From positions 1 through 64,000 of the forward strand of contig NZ_JAAVUR010000001.1 in NCBI RefSeq assembly GCF_018449545.1: a DNA stretch of 64,000 bases. The letters run 5' to 3'. The position numbers were made by a program, and so were the translations under genes. The notes under the pieces are model-generated. The model was not told where the DNA came from. It saw only the letters and a program-made list of their open reading frames with translations, and made no database searches. Of this stretch, positions 46,158 through 55,435 are shown piece by piece. Numbering within the stretch: the stretch's first letter is position 1; the number at the start of each line of letters is the position of its first letter. The DNA comes from Granulicella sp. dw_53 (GTDB lineage Bacteria; Acidobacteriota; Terriglobia; Terriglobales; Acidobacteriaceae).

Positions 46158-46997
46158 TCAGACTTCTGGCAATTGTTGCTGCGTCAGATATGCCAAGAGG
46201 TCTGGATTGGACAGCACGCCTCTATAGAAGACATGGCCCCAGCTGTTCACGGACCTAAATGCGGCCAACTCACCAAAATTTTGAAGCGATTGCTCGACAT
46301 TCTGTTCTGTTCTGCGTAGCGAGTTAACCATGCGAAGTAGTCGGAGATATTCCGCTCGAAAAAAATGGTGGTATCTATTGATGATTGCTAGTTCTGATAA
46401 ATGCCGACGAACCAGTGCAATCTCTGTCTCTGTGAGGCTTATTGCTGGTTCAAGTTCGATCGAAGCAGGAGCATCGTATGGCTCGCTGATTGTTAGGTCA
46501 ACGATCTGTTGTGCTAAGAACGTATCGTAATAGCCATGAATGAACAGCTTCCTGTTGGAGCCATCAACCGTTTTACTTCCCTTGTTTAACTGACATGCAT
46601 CGCACATTGGCAGCAGATTCTGAGGAAGAATCGAGAACTCAGGATAGTGTTCCTTCGGTAAATAGTGATCAAGGGTGTTTGGAGTGCCTTCCTCCCCACA
46701 CGCTGGGCAAAGCTGAAGGGTCCGTGCCCTTAGTGTTGCGATCACGCCTCCCTGTGTCGACCCGTCCGCTGGGGAAGTGTACAAATTGCTGAATGTCTTT
46801 TTACGGGCAGCGGCTGCGACCCAAGGTTTGATCAACTCCGGGTTCCCAAAGTTCTGTCTATAGTGCGATGCCCGAGTCTTCCATTCATCGTTGATACCAG
46901 CAAAAAAGTTACCGTGCTTACCGTTCTGCCGCTCCTGCACCACTGATTCCAAGTAAGTAATCTCGTCCACATTAGGTTCATCCAGGCGCGTCACCAT
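46158..46997 (-). CDS. ptuB: HNH nuclease of a Septu-like defence pair (PtuB-like)
   Basis: The 279-aa protein has an HNH fold in its centre: LCPACGEEGTPNTLDHYLPKEHYPEFSILPQNLLPMCDACQLNKGS. The two CxxC knuckles bind zinc, LDHYLPK gives the catalytic His, and NLLPMC the Asn. This spacing is that of PtuB/HNH partners of Septu systems. The start codon lies inside the ATPase stop (overlap of 7 bp), so the two are co-translated. In Septu the ATPase restrains and licenses the nuclease against phage DNA. Alternative: another ATPase-HNH pair such as those accompanying retrons; no reverse transcriptase is nearby. Confidence 0.8.
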   Translation of the reverse strand: MVTRLDEPNVDEITYLESVVQERQNGKHGNFFAGINDEWKTRASHYRQNFGNPELIKPWVAAAARKKTFSNLYTSPADGSTQGGVIATLRARTLQLCPACGEEGTPNTLDHYLPKEHYPEFSILPQNLLPMCDACQLNKGSKTVDGSNRKLFIHGYYDTFLAQQIVDLTISEPYDAPASIELEPAISLTETEIALVRRHLSELAIINRYHHFFRAEYLRLLRMVNSLRRTEQNVEQSLQNFGELAAFRSVNSWGHVFYRGVLSNPDLLAYLTQQQLPEV

Positions 46998-48805
46998 TTG
47001 CCGTCGCCCATCGCGTGAATTTGGATTAAGAGCTCTTCATTGACATCGGCTCCCAGGCTTTCGATCAGAGCTGCGGCACTTCCGTTCAAAGCGTCAAGCT
47101 GCGACTGTAACCACTGTTCAAATGGTTTCGATACAGACTTGTCACCGAACACGTAAGACGAGATTCTCTGCACGTCTCCACCGAAAGTCTCAAAAGGTGG
47201 TCTCTTGATGAAGAGACCCTCATCAGTTCGGTCGAGCACGTGAACGCAATCACGTGGTGTTTCGCGAACGGTAACCACCGAGTGCGTTGCTATCAAAGCT
47301 TTAGAGCCAAAGTTGTGCAGGATCGTCTTGAGCATGCTGATAAACGCGATCTCCAACGTAGGGTGGAGGAATAGCTCAGGCTCGTCGATCAACAACAAGG
47401 AGTTCCGTCGGATCGTTCCGAGAATGTTGATCACAATGTAAGAAAATAGCCGCTGTCCTGAACTGAGAAATACCTTCTTTCCGTCTTTTAAAAATTCAAT
47501 ACCGTGTGCGAGCTTCGTATGTTTACGAAGCGCAGCCAGCTTTAGATGCGGAGCATGAAAGTCTGTAATCGGAATGTAGCGTACGCGTTCTTGGTTATCT
47601 TGACCTTCGTTCAACACCGCCGTGTATACCGCCAGCTCCCCATCCTCAAGGCCATCATTGTAGAATTCCGTGACATCTATGCCGGCGTCTACGAAAACTG
47701 CAGCCACGTCGAAATCGATGGAAGTCTTTAGCACTTTCTCCATCGTCCGAAGACGATTGGACCATTCTTTGATCGCAACAAACTTCTGATCACCGGCAAG
47801 GCAGGAAAGAAGCGAGCGTGCCGCATCCGTTTTCGGGATGTTTCGCGACAAAACAACCTCGTCTGATTTTCCTGTGGCGCTCAATTGACGCCGTTTACCT
47901 CGCAGACCGAAGTAGCGATAGACATCTTCATCCCTTCGCGATACTTCAGATGAGCTGTTGAGCGGAAACAGCTCGAAGGGACTGTAAGACACTACGACGA
48001 GTTGGTTGATGTTTGGTCTTGACTCGAAGCCGACGGTCTTACTGCGCTTTTCGGGAGAGGCCAACCAATCCGTCACAATCTGCAACATTAGTTGTGATTT
48101 GCCGATACCATTAGGACCAATCAGCACGTTGATGTCGTGAGGCAAAATGCTCCCCGAAGTAAATCGAAGCTCCAATTTCGACAGCTGTCCATCGCTGGTC
48201 CGAAAATGAAAGATCTGATTCTGGACGGAAATGCTTTGGTTCGAGAAAAGTTTCCAGCCGTCGAGGTAAGCCTTGATGGAACCTTGCTCACGTTGAAGTG
48301 AGTTCTCGAAACCACGGGTGCCAACGAGTTTCAGAGCATCTGAGTCTTCGTCGATGCGGGTCAGAAGACTGGCATCATGGAGACTACGAGCCACATCGAG
48401 AGCCGCTGGCAGTCCCTGGATACCGGCAATCTGCTCATAGAATGCCAGGGTGTTCGGTATAGAGATGAAAGGCTTGGAGGGAGGCGGAAAAACCCCATCC
48501 CAGCCGTTCTCAAGCAAAGAATCCAAGTATTCAAACGTCACCTGCTCGTTCTCGACCAGAATGCGAATTGCATCCAGATCGACGATCGAGCTGCCGATCT
48601 TGCAACTCGTTGGGAACGAAGTCTTATAGTTGTAGTCGTCCCATCTATCAAAGAGGAGTAGAAGAACATCCTCCTTCGCATCCAAATATTTTCTGCGCTT
48701 CTTGACGTCAGTTCCTACATAAACAATCTTCATCTTTCGGCCCTCAGCCATTTTGCGATTTCTTCGCCGTTTGCACTTTGCTCCACAACTACAATGCTGT
48801 GTCAT
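46991..48805 (-). CDS. ptuA: AAA/OLD-like ATPase of a Septu-like defence pair (PtuA-like)
   Basis: The 604-aa ABC-type AAA ATPase has a Walker A LIGPNGIGKSQLML at about 230, signature VFLSSGQRLFSYIVINILG, Walker B LLLIDEPELFLHP, and a switch ALIATHSVVTVRE. This order and the SSGQ signature are those of AAA_15/21 defence ATPases such as PtuA. The N-terminal ~200 residues are family-specific. The first ATG (48805) precedes a Cys-rich leader (CSCGAKCKRRR); ATGs at 48751 and 48733 are alternative starts, the last giving a protein beginning MKIVYVGTDVKK. It leads the HNH gene and is divergent from the SMC-like gene. Confidence 0.82.
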   Translation of the reverse strand: MTQHCSCGAKCKRRRNRKMAEGRKMKIVYVGTDVKKRRKYLDAKEDVLLLLFDRWDDYNYKTSFPTSCKIGSSIVDLDAIRILVENEQVTFEYLDSLLENGWDGVFPPPSKPFISIPNTLAFYEQIAGIQGLPAALDVARSLHDASLLTRIDEDSDALKLVGTRGFENSLQREQGSIKAYLDGWKLFSNQSISVQNQIFHFRTSDGQLSKLELRFTSGSILPHDINVLIGPNGIGKSQLMLQIVTDWLASPEKRSKTVGFESRPNINQLVVVSYSPFELFPLNSSSEVSRRDEDVYRYFGLRGKRRQLSATGKSDEVVLSRNIPKTDAARSLLSCLAGDQKFVAIKEWSNRLRTMEKVLKTSIDFDVAAVFVDAGIDVTEFYNDGLEDGELAVYTAVLNEGQDNQERVRYIPITDFHAPHLKLAALRKHTKLAHGIEFLKDGKKVFLSSGQRLFSYIVINILGTIRRNSLLLIDEPELFLHPTLEIAFISMLKTILHNFGSKALIATHSVVTVRETPRDCVHVLDRTDEGLFIKRPPFETFGGDVQRISSYVFGDKSVSKPFEQWLQSQLDALNGSAAALIESLGADVNEELLIQIHAMGDGKW

Positions 48806-48828
48806 TTATAGAAAGAGGCTAAGCTCTG

Positions 48829-48860
48829 TATAATGAGCGTTTTCAGAAGCATGCTGAAAA
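48829..48860 (+). promoter_or_regulatory. Putative promoter and inverted repeat between divergent defence operons
   Basis: TATAAT at 48829-48834 is a candidate -10 box for the SMC-like gene (no strong -35 seen). Just after it TTTTCAG and CTGAAAA (48840-48846, 48854-48860) form a 7-bp inverted repeat with 7-base spacer, a possible operator shared by both operons. Confidence 0.35.
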
Positions 48861-48919
48861 AGAAGATGAGCTAATTATCGCCTTCCTTGCCCATTCTTGC
48901 CTATCACCTCGGAGACTAC

Positions 48920-51900
48920 ATGGCACGCCTGACGAAGTCGGACATTGAACGCAAGCTATCGACCGGGTCGCCGGTTTCTTGGAACGATGGTGGAAAGAAG
49001 ACCGTACAACTGCTCCTTGGCTCGCCGAAGGCGCGAAGCCTCTTTCAATTTATCCTCACGAGTTCTGTTCGGAATCCGACGAGTCTTCCTGATGGTTTCA
49101 TCGCGGGGCTGGCAGATGCGTACGAGAACGGCGCAGACCCTGCAATAGGGTCCTCCTCGCTGCCGACCTCAGCGGGCGGTGTAACGATCTGGAAGTTGAA
49201 GGCTATTGAGACCGACGGGTTCGGTGGCGTCAACACCTGGAAGGGACCGACCTTTCGCTTTGATTTCGACGGGGAAAGCTTGCTTATCGAGGGTCCAAAC
49301 GGAAGCGGCAAATCTTCCTTGACCGGAGCAATCCTATGGGCTCTTACGGGTGAGCGGCCCCGTGATCAAGTTGATGGCGCGAACAACGATGCACAGCCCG
49401 TATTTCAGGCTGACGACAAAAGCCTGATAGGCAAATGGCCACCTCTCGCATGTTATCCCTCAACTGTAGCCGAGCTCAAGTCATTGCCGCGCGTGAGGGT
49501 ACATCTCGAATTTGTGGATGACGCGGGAAACATGGCAACGGTCGAACGTGTGCTCGAAAACGGTGCGATCACCCATTCGGTCGATCCTGTTTTTGACGTT
49601 CCTTCCGTCTTCATTGAAACCGGCCTTCTGATGCCAGCGCGTTTGGCTGTCATGCGCTTGGGTGGCGGATCAAGCCGTATGACGGACGCTGTGCAGATGC
49701 TCACCGGGATGGACGATCTTGCGGCGATCGGGTCGCTTGTTGAGGGATTGTGTCACAAAAGCCGTGAATACTTGGCCTATAAGAAGAAGGAACTGTCGGA
49801 CGCGAAGAAAGAATTCGAGGGATACATAACGACGGCACGCACGGCTTTATTGAGCGTCAATGTGGCTGTTGCAAGCTTCCTTCCGGTCGAAACTTCTGAC
49901 AACGCAAGCGAACTGGCGAAGTTCGGAAAGCTCGTGGCTGACAAAGCTAAGGAGCTAACGGCGGTCATCGAGAGTGATCTCGGGCCAGGGCTGGCGATCG
50001 AGACGGCGGCAGGTCAGAACAAAGTCGTTGCTGCGATTGCTGCAGCCGAAGCTGAAGTCCATGAGGGTTTATCTTCTCTCGTCTCCTGGAAGTTGCTGGA
50101 AGCGCTCAAGAAAGACCTGACGGTAGAGGTCGTGGAAGCAATGGAAGCCGCAATTGGAAGAGCTCGCTCCTCAGCAGATGAATGCTTGGAGCTCTTCGCG
50201 AAAAGCGGGAATGACACGAAATTCCAGTTGAAGGCTGTCGCTGCGCAATGGCACGCTGAGCATCATGGCGGTGCGATTATGAGTTGCCCTCTGTGCGAAC
50301 ACGATCTTGCTGAAAGCAAGTTACTCTCCAATGAGTTGGAGGCACTGCGTTCCGCTGGAAGTGCTGCCGCACGTCGGTTCGATGACAACGTAAATGCGAT
50401 CATCGCTGACTTGAACTCCTCGATCCCATCAACACAAAAACATATAGCAGCCGATCTCATCTCATGGGAACCGAGAAAGGCTCTTGCCGGTGAGATTGAG
50501 CAGGCCTTTGTTCTAAAAGAGCGCTATTCAAGAATTCTCATCAAGTTCTCCGTGATTGTTGAGGCCGCGCTCGAAAGGGCTCCGACGAGTGAATTGAATG
50601 CCTCATCTATGAGCGGCAATCCAGCCTTAGATCTGCTCAACCAACGCTTATCCGCAATGGAGCGGGCGATAGCGCTTGTCCGCTGGTTCCAGACTGAGGA
50701 AGATATGTGGACGACCTGGTGGGAGAACACCACGAGCGCGATCAGTGCCATCCATGCCGTTGACACAGGGGGAAAAGGCGATAATGAGGAGGAGGGTGAA
50801 GCTCTATCCGCACATTTGACGCGCCTCTCCTCGGCTCTCTCGGAAGCAAAACCCTACAGCACGGCCGCAGCCTCGATTCGCAGTGCGTGGACCACGGGGA
50901 AAATGATCGTCCTGATTGATAAGGAACTCGAACGACGCATCGCAATAGCGGGCCTCCTTGAACCTCTGAAAGCACTCAACTCACTGGTCCAATCGATCGC
51001 CCGCGAAGCAATCGATGGCTTGTCTGGACGAATAGAGAAGCTTCTCAAGCAAATCCATGTCTCCGAACAACTCAAGTTTCAGGACGCGCAGCTCCAGAAG
51101 AAGGAAGGAGTTATCGTCTATGGTGGATTTGGTGGCGAGATTCGTATCGACGCAACTTTGGTCGCGAATACGTCCTGGCTACGGGCGGTGCTTTGGTCGT
51201 TCATTTTCGCTCTTAGGGAGGAAGCGGTTGAACAATTTTCAGTCGATGTTCTTCCCGTTTTAGTTTTCGATGATCCGCAGGCGACGTTTGATTTCGAACA
51301 TCGCCATCGATGGGCACTCCATGTCGCATCATTACAGGACGGCTCTTCTCGGGCGCAACTCATCCTTGCGACTCACGACCAGATGTTCCTCGAACTGATT
51401 AAAATTGGTGGAATTTCTGGTCGCCAAGCCATGAGCGCCGCCGCCGGCGCGGAGCTCGGCTTCATGGGGATCTTCGAAGGTGCTTCTCTACAGCGCAAAT
51501 GGGATTACACCATAAAGCAGAAGACACCGGAAGCTGGCCGCGAATATCTCAGCGCTGTCAGAATTTATCTTGAGGGCGTTTTGAAGTTAATGCTTCGCGG
51601 TGAAGATGGCAAGGTCGCTACATTCGTCATCGGCGACTCCAGAAACAAAATTGAACATCTTCACAATACGAAGATCCCTCCCTGGGAGCGGTCCGAATTT
51701 GGAAATCTTGCGAAGCTCCTTGGGAAGAATGTAACGGAAATCAAGTACATCGAATCGGCCCATCATGCCTCTTGGTCGCATCTGGGCATGCCCGAAGCAA
51801 TAGCTGTCGAGGAGTATTGGAGAAAGAAGCTTCACCCGCTCCTAGATGCTTGCATTCGTCTAGCCCGGAACTACTTCATCATGCATAGCGGTCTAACGGC

Positions 51901-52756
51901 GTTGCGAGCGCCATCTTCCAGCATCACTCTTCCAGAAGGACATAAAGCGAAGGTCGCGCAAATCCCTTTGAAGATATTGGGAAAAGCCGCTGCGCTTTCA
52001 GATGGTAGAATCGCCGACGGCTGCATCGATATGGATGTTTATGCTCCGGGTGCCTCGAAGAAGATCACGCTGGCGCAACACTCTGCCTACCGGCTTCGTG
52101 TTTCGACACTGGAGCCGGTCGCGCGACCGGGAGACATGCTGCTTGTGAAGGAGGCAGGCGAGCCCTCCGTCAAATCGCTTGTGGTGGCCCTCAGTGAGAA
52201 CCGCGTGTTGGCGAGGCGCTTTGAAGTGGCTGACAATCACGCGGACATCGCTGTGCTAACAGCGCAGGCCATCAATCCACGTAAAATCGCTCCTCCGGTC
52301 ATCGCGCAGAAGGCAACGCTGACGTTCTTCAAGATCGTCGGCGTTCTATATGAAGATGCTGGATGGGCCGCGCCCGAAAGATCTGACGAAGAGGTCTGCG
52401 AATGCGCGGGCGAGGCTGTATTGAGTGGCGTCATCTCCGAAGCGTTAGGTCTCGTTGAAGTCGTTGGACAAAGTGCAGAACCGCATGCCCTCAACGGACA
52501 GTACATCATCATCGAAAAGCAGCTCATGGGAGAGGATGCATTGAAGCGGCTCGATGGCAAGCCGGTCATCGCCTCGGATACAGACGATAACCGCTATTTC
52601 AAACGGCTTCGGGTTGGAACCGATCGTATCGTTCTTGAGAGCATGGACAGTGGGGGCGACTTTGCACCGGTCATCTTGGGAATGCCGGGTAACGCAGGAA
52701 ACTGCCTGACGCATGTGTGGCCTGTGGCTGGAGTGCTCTTTGAGCTGCCAAACTGA
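48920..52756 (+). CDS. SMC/Rad50-like zinc-hook ATPase with two C-terminal LexA/UmuD-like (S24) domains
   Basis: The 1278-aa protein has four parts. First, an N-terminal ~90-residue leader and ATPase half with Walker A GPNGSGKS (125-132). Second, a long helical arm broken by a zinc hook, CPLC at 456-459. Third, the second ATPase half with Walker B VLVFDDPQ (Asp784-Asp785) and switch ATHDQMF. Fourth, ~400 residues not found in plain SMC proteins. Within this, RVSTLEPVARPGDMLLV...LARRF...KIVGVLYE and then VVGQSAEPHALNGQYIII...RYFKRL...VAGVLFE both follow the S24 peptidase fold of LexA/UmuD. The second keeps the Ser-Lys dyad (Ser1185, Lys1228); the first has Ser1062 but Arg1099 for Lys, at the LexA spacing of 37. 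ATG 48920 follows GGAG. Confidence 0.8.
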   Translation: MARLTKSDIERKLSTGSPVSWNDGGKKTVQLLLGSPKARSLFQFILTSSVRNPTSLPDGFIAGLADAYENGADPAIGSSSLPTSAGGVTIWKLKAIETDGFGGVNTWKGPTFRFDFDGESLLIEGPNGSGKSSLTGAILWALTGERPRDQVDGANNDAQPVFQADDKSLIGKWPPLACYPSTVAELKSLPRVRVHLEFVDDAGNMATVERVLENGAITHSVDPVFDVPSVFIETGLLMPARLAVMRLGGGSSRMTDAVQMLTGMDDLAAIGSLVEGLCHKSREYLAYKKKELSDAKKEFEGYITTARTALLSVNVAVASFLPVETSDNASELAKFGKLVADKAKELTAVIESDLGPGLAIETAAGQNKVVAAIAAAEAEVHEGLSSLVSWKLLEALKKDLTVEVVEAMEAAIGRARSSADECLELFAKSGNDTKFQLKAVAAQWHAEHHGGAIMSCPLCEHDLAESKLLSNELEALRSAGSAAARRFDDNVNAIIADLNSSIPSTQKHIAADLISWEPRKALAGEIEQAFVLKERYSRILIKFSVIVEAALERAPTSELNASSMSGNPALDLLNQRLSAMERAIALVRWFQTEEDMWTTWWENTTSAISAIHAVDTGGKGDNEEEGEALSAHLTRLSSALSEAKPYSTAAASIRSAWTTGKMIVLIDKELERRIAIAGLLEPLKALNSLVQSIAREAIDGLSGRIEKLLKQIHVSEQLKFQDAQLQKKEGVIVYGGFGGEIRIDATLVANTSWLRAVLWSFIFALREEAVEQFSVDVLPVLVFDDPQATFDFEHRHRWALHVASLQDGSSRAQLILATHDQMFLELIKIGGISGRQAMSAAAGAELGFMGIFEGASLQRKWDYTIKQKTPEAGREYLSAVRIYLEGVLKLMLRGEDGKVATFVIGDSRNKIEHLHNTKIPPWERSEFGNLAKLLGKNVTEIKYIESAHHASWSHLGMPEAIAVEEYWRKKLHPLLDACIRLARNYFIMHSGLTALRAPSSSITLPEGHKAKVAQIPLKILGKAAALSDGRIADGCIDMDVYAPGASKKITLAQHSAYRLRVSTLEPVARPGDMLLVKEAGEPSVKSLVVALSENRVLARRFEVADNHADIAVLTAQAINPRKIAPPVIAQKATLTFFKIVGVLYEDAGWAAPERSDEEVCECAGEAVLSGVISEALGLVEVVGQSAEPHALNGQYIIIEKQLMGEDALKRLDGKPVIASDTDDNRYFKRLRVGTDRIVLESMDSGGDFAPVILGMPGNAGNCLTHVWPVAGVLFELPN

Positions 52757-52833
52757 CTCCCGAGTTGCGTCTACAACCATGGCCACATTGTGGGGAGCGA
52801 TCGATTACATGATTCCATTAAACCGGTGCTCGC

Positions 52834-54468
52834 ATGTCTGACCTGCAAGATTCGAGTGGTATTCTCCTGAACGCAAATCCCCCTTATCCTCTTCATCTTC
52901 TGGGATGGAAAGCGTTTCAGGATCTTTGTGTATCAGTCGCGGAGGAGTGTCTCAGGAGACCGGTTCAAAACTTTCTACCAGGCAACGACGCAGGCAGAGA
53001 TGGAGCCTTCTTGGGACGCTGGGAAGGCGAGGATCCCGCTGCTGGTGAATCCACCATCCAATGCAAGTTCACTTCGAAAGCTCAGGAAAATCTAACTCTT
53101 TCTAAGTTAGATGAAGAGCTGGCCAAAGCAGCGCTTCTGGCGGCCAGAGGCCTCGCGTCCGACTACATAATTCTTACCAATCATCCCGTGACAGGTGCCA
53201 GCGAGATCCTCATCAAAGCTGCTTTTGAGAAGGTTGGTGTCGGTCGGTGTCGTGTCTTTGGATACGACTATATAGTGCGGCAAATTAAGTCTTCTCCACG
53301 TTTGAGGATGATGGCGCCTCGGCTCTACGGATTGGGTGATTTAAGTGATTTACTCGATGCACGCGCCTATGAGCAGACTCAGCTTATCTTGAGCTCCATG
53401 GGCGATGACCTGCAACGGTTAGTGGTCACTGATGCACACCGCCGGAGTGTTAGAGCAATCAGCGAACACAACCTTGTTCTTCTACTACTTGGTTCTCCCG
53501 CGGCCGGAAAATCGACGATTGGCGCTAGCCTAGCTATCGGAGCCGCAGACATCTGGCAGTGCCAGACAATCCGCGCCACTTCACCTGAAGACATCCAACG
53601 TCACCTTAACCCGTCAATAAAGCAATTCTTTTGGATTGATGACGCGTGGGGCAATACCCAATATCAGAATCAAACAGCAGAAGCTTGGAATAAAACCTTT
53701 CCCCTAATGCAAGGTGCTATGCGCAAGGGAACTCGCTTTCTCATTACTTCAAGAGATTACATTTGGAACGCAGCTCAAAGAGATCTGAAATTGCAAGCCT
53801 TGCCGATACTAGGTAAGAGTCAGGTGGTGATTAATGTGCAAGAGCTTAATCTCCAGGAGAAAGCACAGATTCTGTATAACCATCTGAAGCTTGGGGATCA
53901 GCCTCTTGCCTTCCGCAAGGAGGTGAAGATCCTTCTTCCCGAACTTGCTGAACTTAAGGAGTTCTTGCCAGAAACAGCCCGTCGGCTCGGAAGTAAATTT
54001 TTCGCTGGCGGGATATTTCCTGGAAGGTCTACACTAACGAGTTTCTTTAAAGATCCCCAAGAGTTTCTTTTCCAAACAATCAATAATTTAGCGGCCGATT
54101 GTCGTGCGGCGATTGCTTTGATCTTCATGAATGGTGGAAATGTTAGATCACCCGTATCAATGGAAGAGCTGGAGTCGGCCGCAGAAGCCTTCGGCGTGAC
54201 CTCGGGTTCGGTTCGGGTGCAAATCGAGGCACTCAATGGAAGTTTGTTACTTCTTGTCCGAGACGAAGCCGGTATGGTGTGGCGCTACAAACACCCTACT
54301 ATTGGAGATGCATTCGCCCAGCACGTGGCCGGTAGCCCGGAGCTAGTCGAAGTCTATCTCCGGGGCGCCAAACCTGCCTCACTTATTACCGAGGTAGTTT
54401 GTGCCGGCGTGGAAATATACGGGGCTCCAGTAGTTGTTCCGGATTCACTGCACTTTTTATTAGAGTAG
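52834..54468 (+). CDS. Nuclease-nSTAND NTPase (Mrr/PD-(D/E)XK plus nSTAND3-like), N-terminal part
   Basis: Residues 20-150 form a restriction-endonuclease-like domain: FQDLCVSVAEE, NDAGRDGAFLG (Asp56) and TIQCKF (Gln76-x-Lys78), then a DYIILTNHPVTG strand. From 215 follows a STAND-type NTPase: P-loop GSPAAGKS (220-227), Walker B FFWIDDAWG and sensor FLITSRDYIW. A helical region and winged helix end the frame. STAND NTPases oligomerise upon sensing a phage protein and activate their effector, here a nuclease. The frame ends at a TAG; in the same frame, four codons later, the sequence continues as 54481-55095, so this is probably one interrupted gene. It lies 77 bp after the SMC-like gene. Confidence 0.78.
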   Translation: MSDLQDSSGILLNANPPYPLHLLGWKAFQDLCVSVAEECLRRPVQNFLPGNDAGRDGAFLGRWEGEDPAAGESTIQCKFTSKAQENLTLSKLDEELAKAALLAARGLASDYIILTNHPVTGASEILIKAAFEKVGVGRCRVFGYDYIVRQIKSSPRLRMMAPRLYGLGDLSDLLDARAYEQTQLILSSMGDDLQRLVVTDAHRRSVRAISEHNLVLLLLGSPAAGKSTIGASLAIGAADIWQCQTIRATSPEDIQRHLNPSIKQFFWIDDAWGNTQYQNQTAEAWNKTFPLMQGAMRKGTRFLITSRDYIWNAAQRDLKLQALPILGKSQVVINVQELNLQEKAQILYNHLKLGDQPLAFRKEVKILLPELAELKEFLPETARRLGSKFFAGGIFPGRSTLTSFFKDPQEFLFQTINNLAADCRAAIALIFMNGGNVRSPVSMEELESAAEAFGVTSGSVRVQIEALNGSLLLLVRDEAGMVWRYKHPTIGDAFAQHVAGSPELVEVYLRGAKPASLITEVVCAGVEIYGAPVVVPDSLHFLLE

Positions 54469-54480
54469 CGAATCAACCAC

Positions 54481-55095
54481 ATGGAGTCCCACCAGCTAGT
54501 GGGATTTCTCACACGGCGTTCTAACTCTGCGTTTACAAAGAGGATGCTTATATTACGCCCCGACGTCCTCAAGGGCATGAACAGCTTTATTAGCCCGATC
54601 AAAGACGATAGTGACGCGTCGTTTCTTGCAACTCTTCATGTTCAGGGTCTTCTCCCTGAACCTCTAAGGGCGAACTTCGTTCAAGCGGTTAGATCGGCCG
54701 CGCTCCAAGAAGCGGACGCGAGCTTTCTTGAAGACGACGAATTGGGTGCGGTCCTGACAAAGAATGAGCATCAATCACTCCTTAGGGCAATCGAGGAGGA
54801 GTTAATGCCAAACTTGAGTTCTCTGGTCACAAAACTGAGCGGAGAGTGGGACTCTGATTACCCACCAGACGAACACTTCGATAAATTTGAATCGTCAATA
54901 AAGCTGTTTTCCAGGGCATTGAGCGAGCAAAAGGACTATTCGGCTACCATAGCCAAGGTGTCATCGCAGATTCGCGAAGAAATCACCAAGATGCATGAAC
55001 GATTTGAGCCCCCTTCATCGACTTCGGCTCCAACATCACAATCAACTCCTCCTCCGGCTGGCCTTTCCAGCATATTCAGGGACATTGACGAATAA
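54481..55095 (+). CDS. C-terminal part of the nuclease-nSTAND protein, behind an in-frame amber
   Basis: The 204-aa frame is in phase with the preceding gene; only LLE-(TAG)-RINH separates them. Its content (FLTRRSNSAFTKRMLILRPDVL, then DASFLATLHVQGLLPEPLRANFVQAV and a helical, Ser/Pro-tailed end) reads as the sensor/repeat end of an nSTAND protein rather than a separate gene, and it has no ribosome site of its own. Joined they make about 753 residues. CAG-to-TAG is a one-base change. It could be a pseudogenising mutation, a sequencing error or amber readthrough. Confidence 0.6.
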   Translation: MESHQLVGFLTRRSNSAFTKRMLILRPDVLKGMNSFISPIKDDSDASFLATLHVQGLLPEPLRANFVQAVRSAALQEADASFLEDDELGAVLTKNEHQSLLRAIEEELMPNLSSLVTKLSGEWDSDYPPDEHFDKFESSIKLFSRALSEQKDYSATIAKVSSQIREEITKMHERFEPPSSTSAPTSQSTPPPAGLSSIFRDIDE

Positions 55096-55435
55096 AGATA
55101 AAAGACCACAGAACTGTTTGACTGCGGTGCGCTGAATGACCACCTTATCTGTCCGGCCTGCTGTCGGCTGATGCGCCCTCCAAATCGATTAGCCTCTCAA
55201 GAGGAAAGGTGTTCGAAAACTCGTGGGTAGAATCTACAATTCGGCTTCTTAGCGCACCCAGTTGGGGTCTCGCTTCAAGGATGCAGCCCGTATCGCTCCG
55301 CACGCTCGTTCGCGACGGAAATCCAATGGTAGAGATGATGATCTAGGCTTTTGCATAACGGTGGTTACCAACGCGGACGGAACAGGTCTAAGCAAGCTCT
55401 TTAAGACGAAATTCGACTTCGAGCCAACGGCGTTA
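55096..55435. other. Convergent intergenic gap
   Basis: A plus-strand frame of 80 codons (55262-55504) has no known domain and no ribosome site and overlaps the end of the HEPN-like gene. I see no gene I can support. Confidence 0.4.

Noticed and set aside
46158..48805. Retron-type ATPase/HNH accessory pair
   Set aside because: No reverse transcriptase or msr-msd-like sequence near it; the only RT is the group II intron 33 kb away.
48920..52756. Calling the SMC-like gene Lamassu LmuB or Wadjet JetC
   Set aside because: Zinc hook and SMC halves fit in general, but no LmuA/LmuC or JetA/B/D partners are present and the C-terminal S24-like domains do not match those families as I know them.
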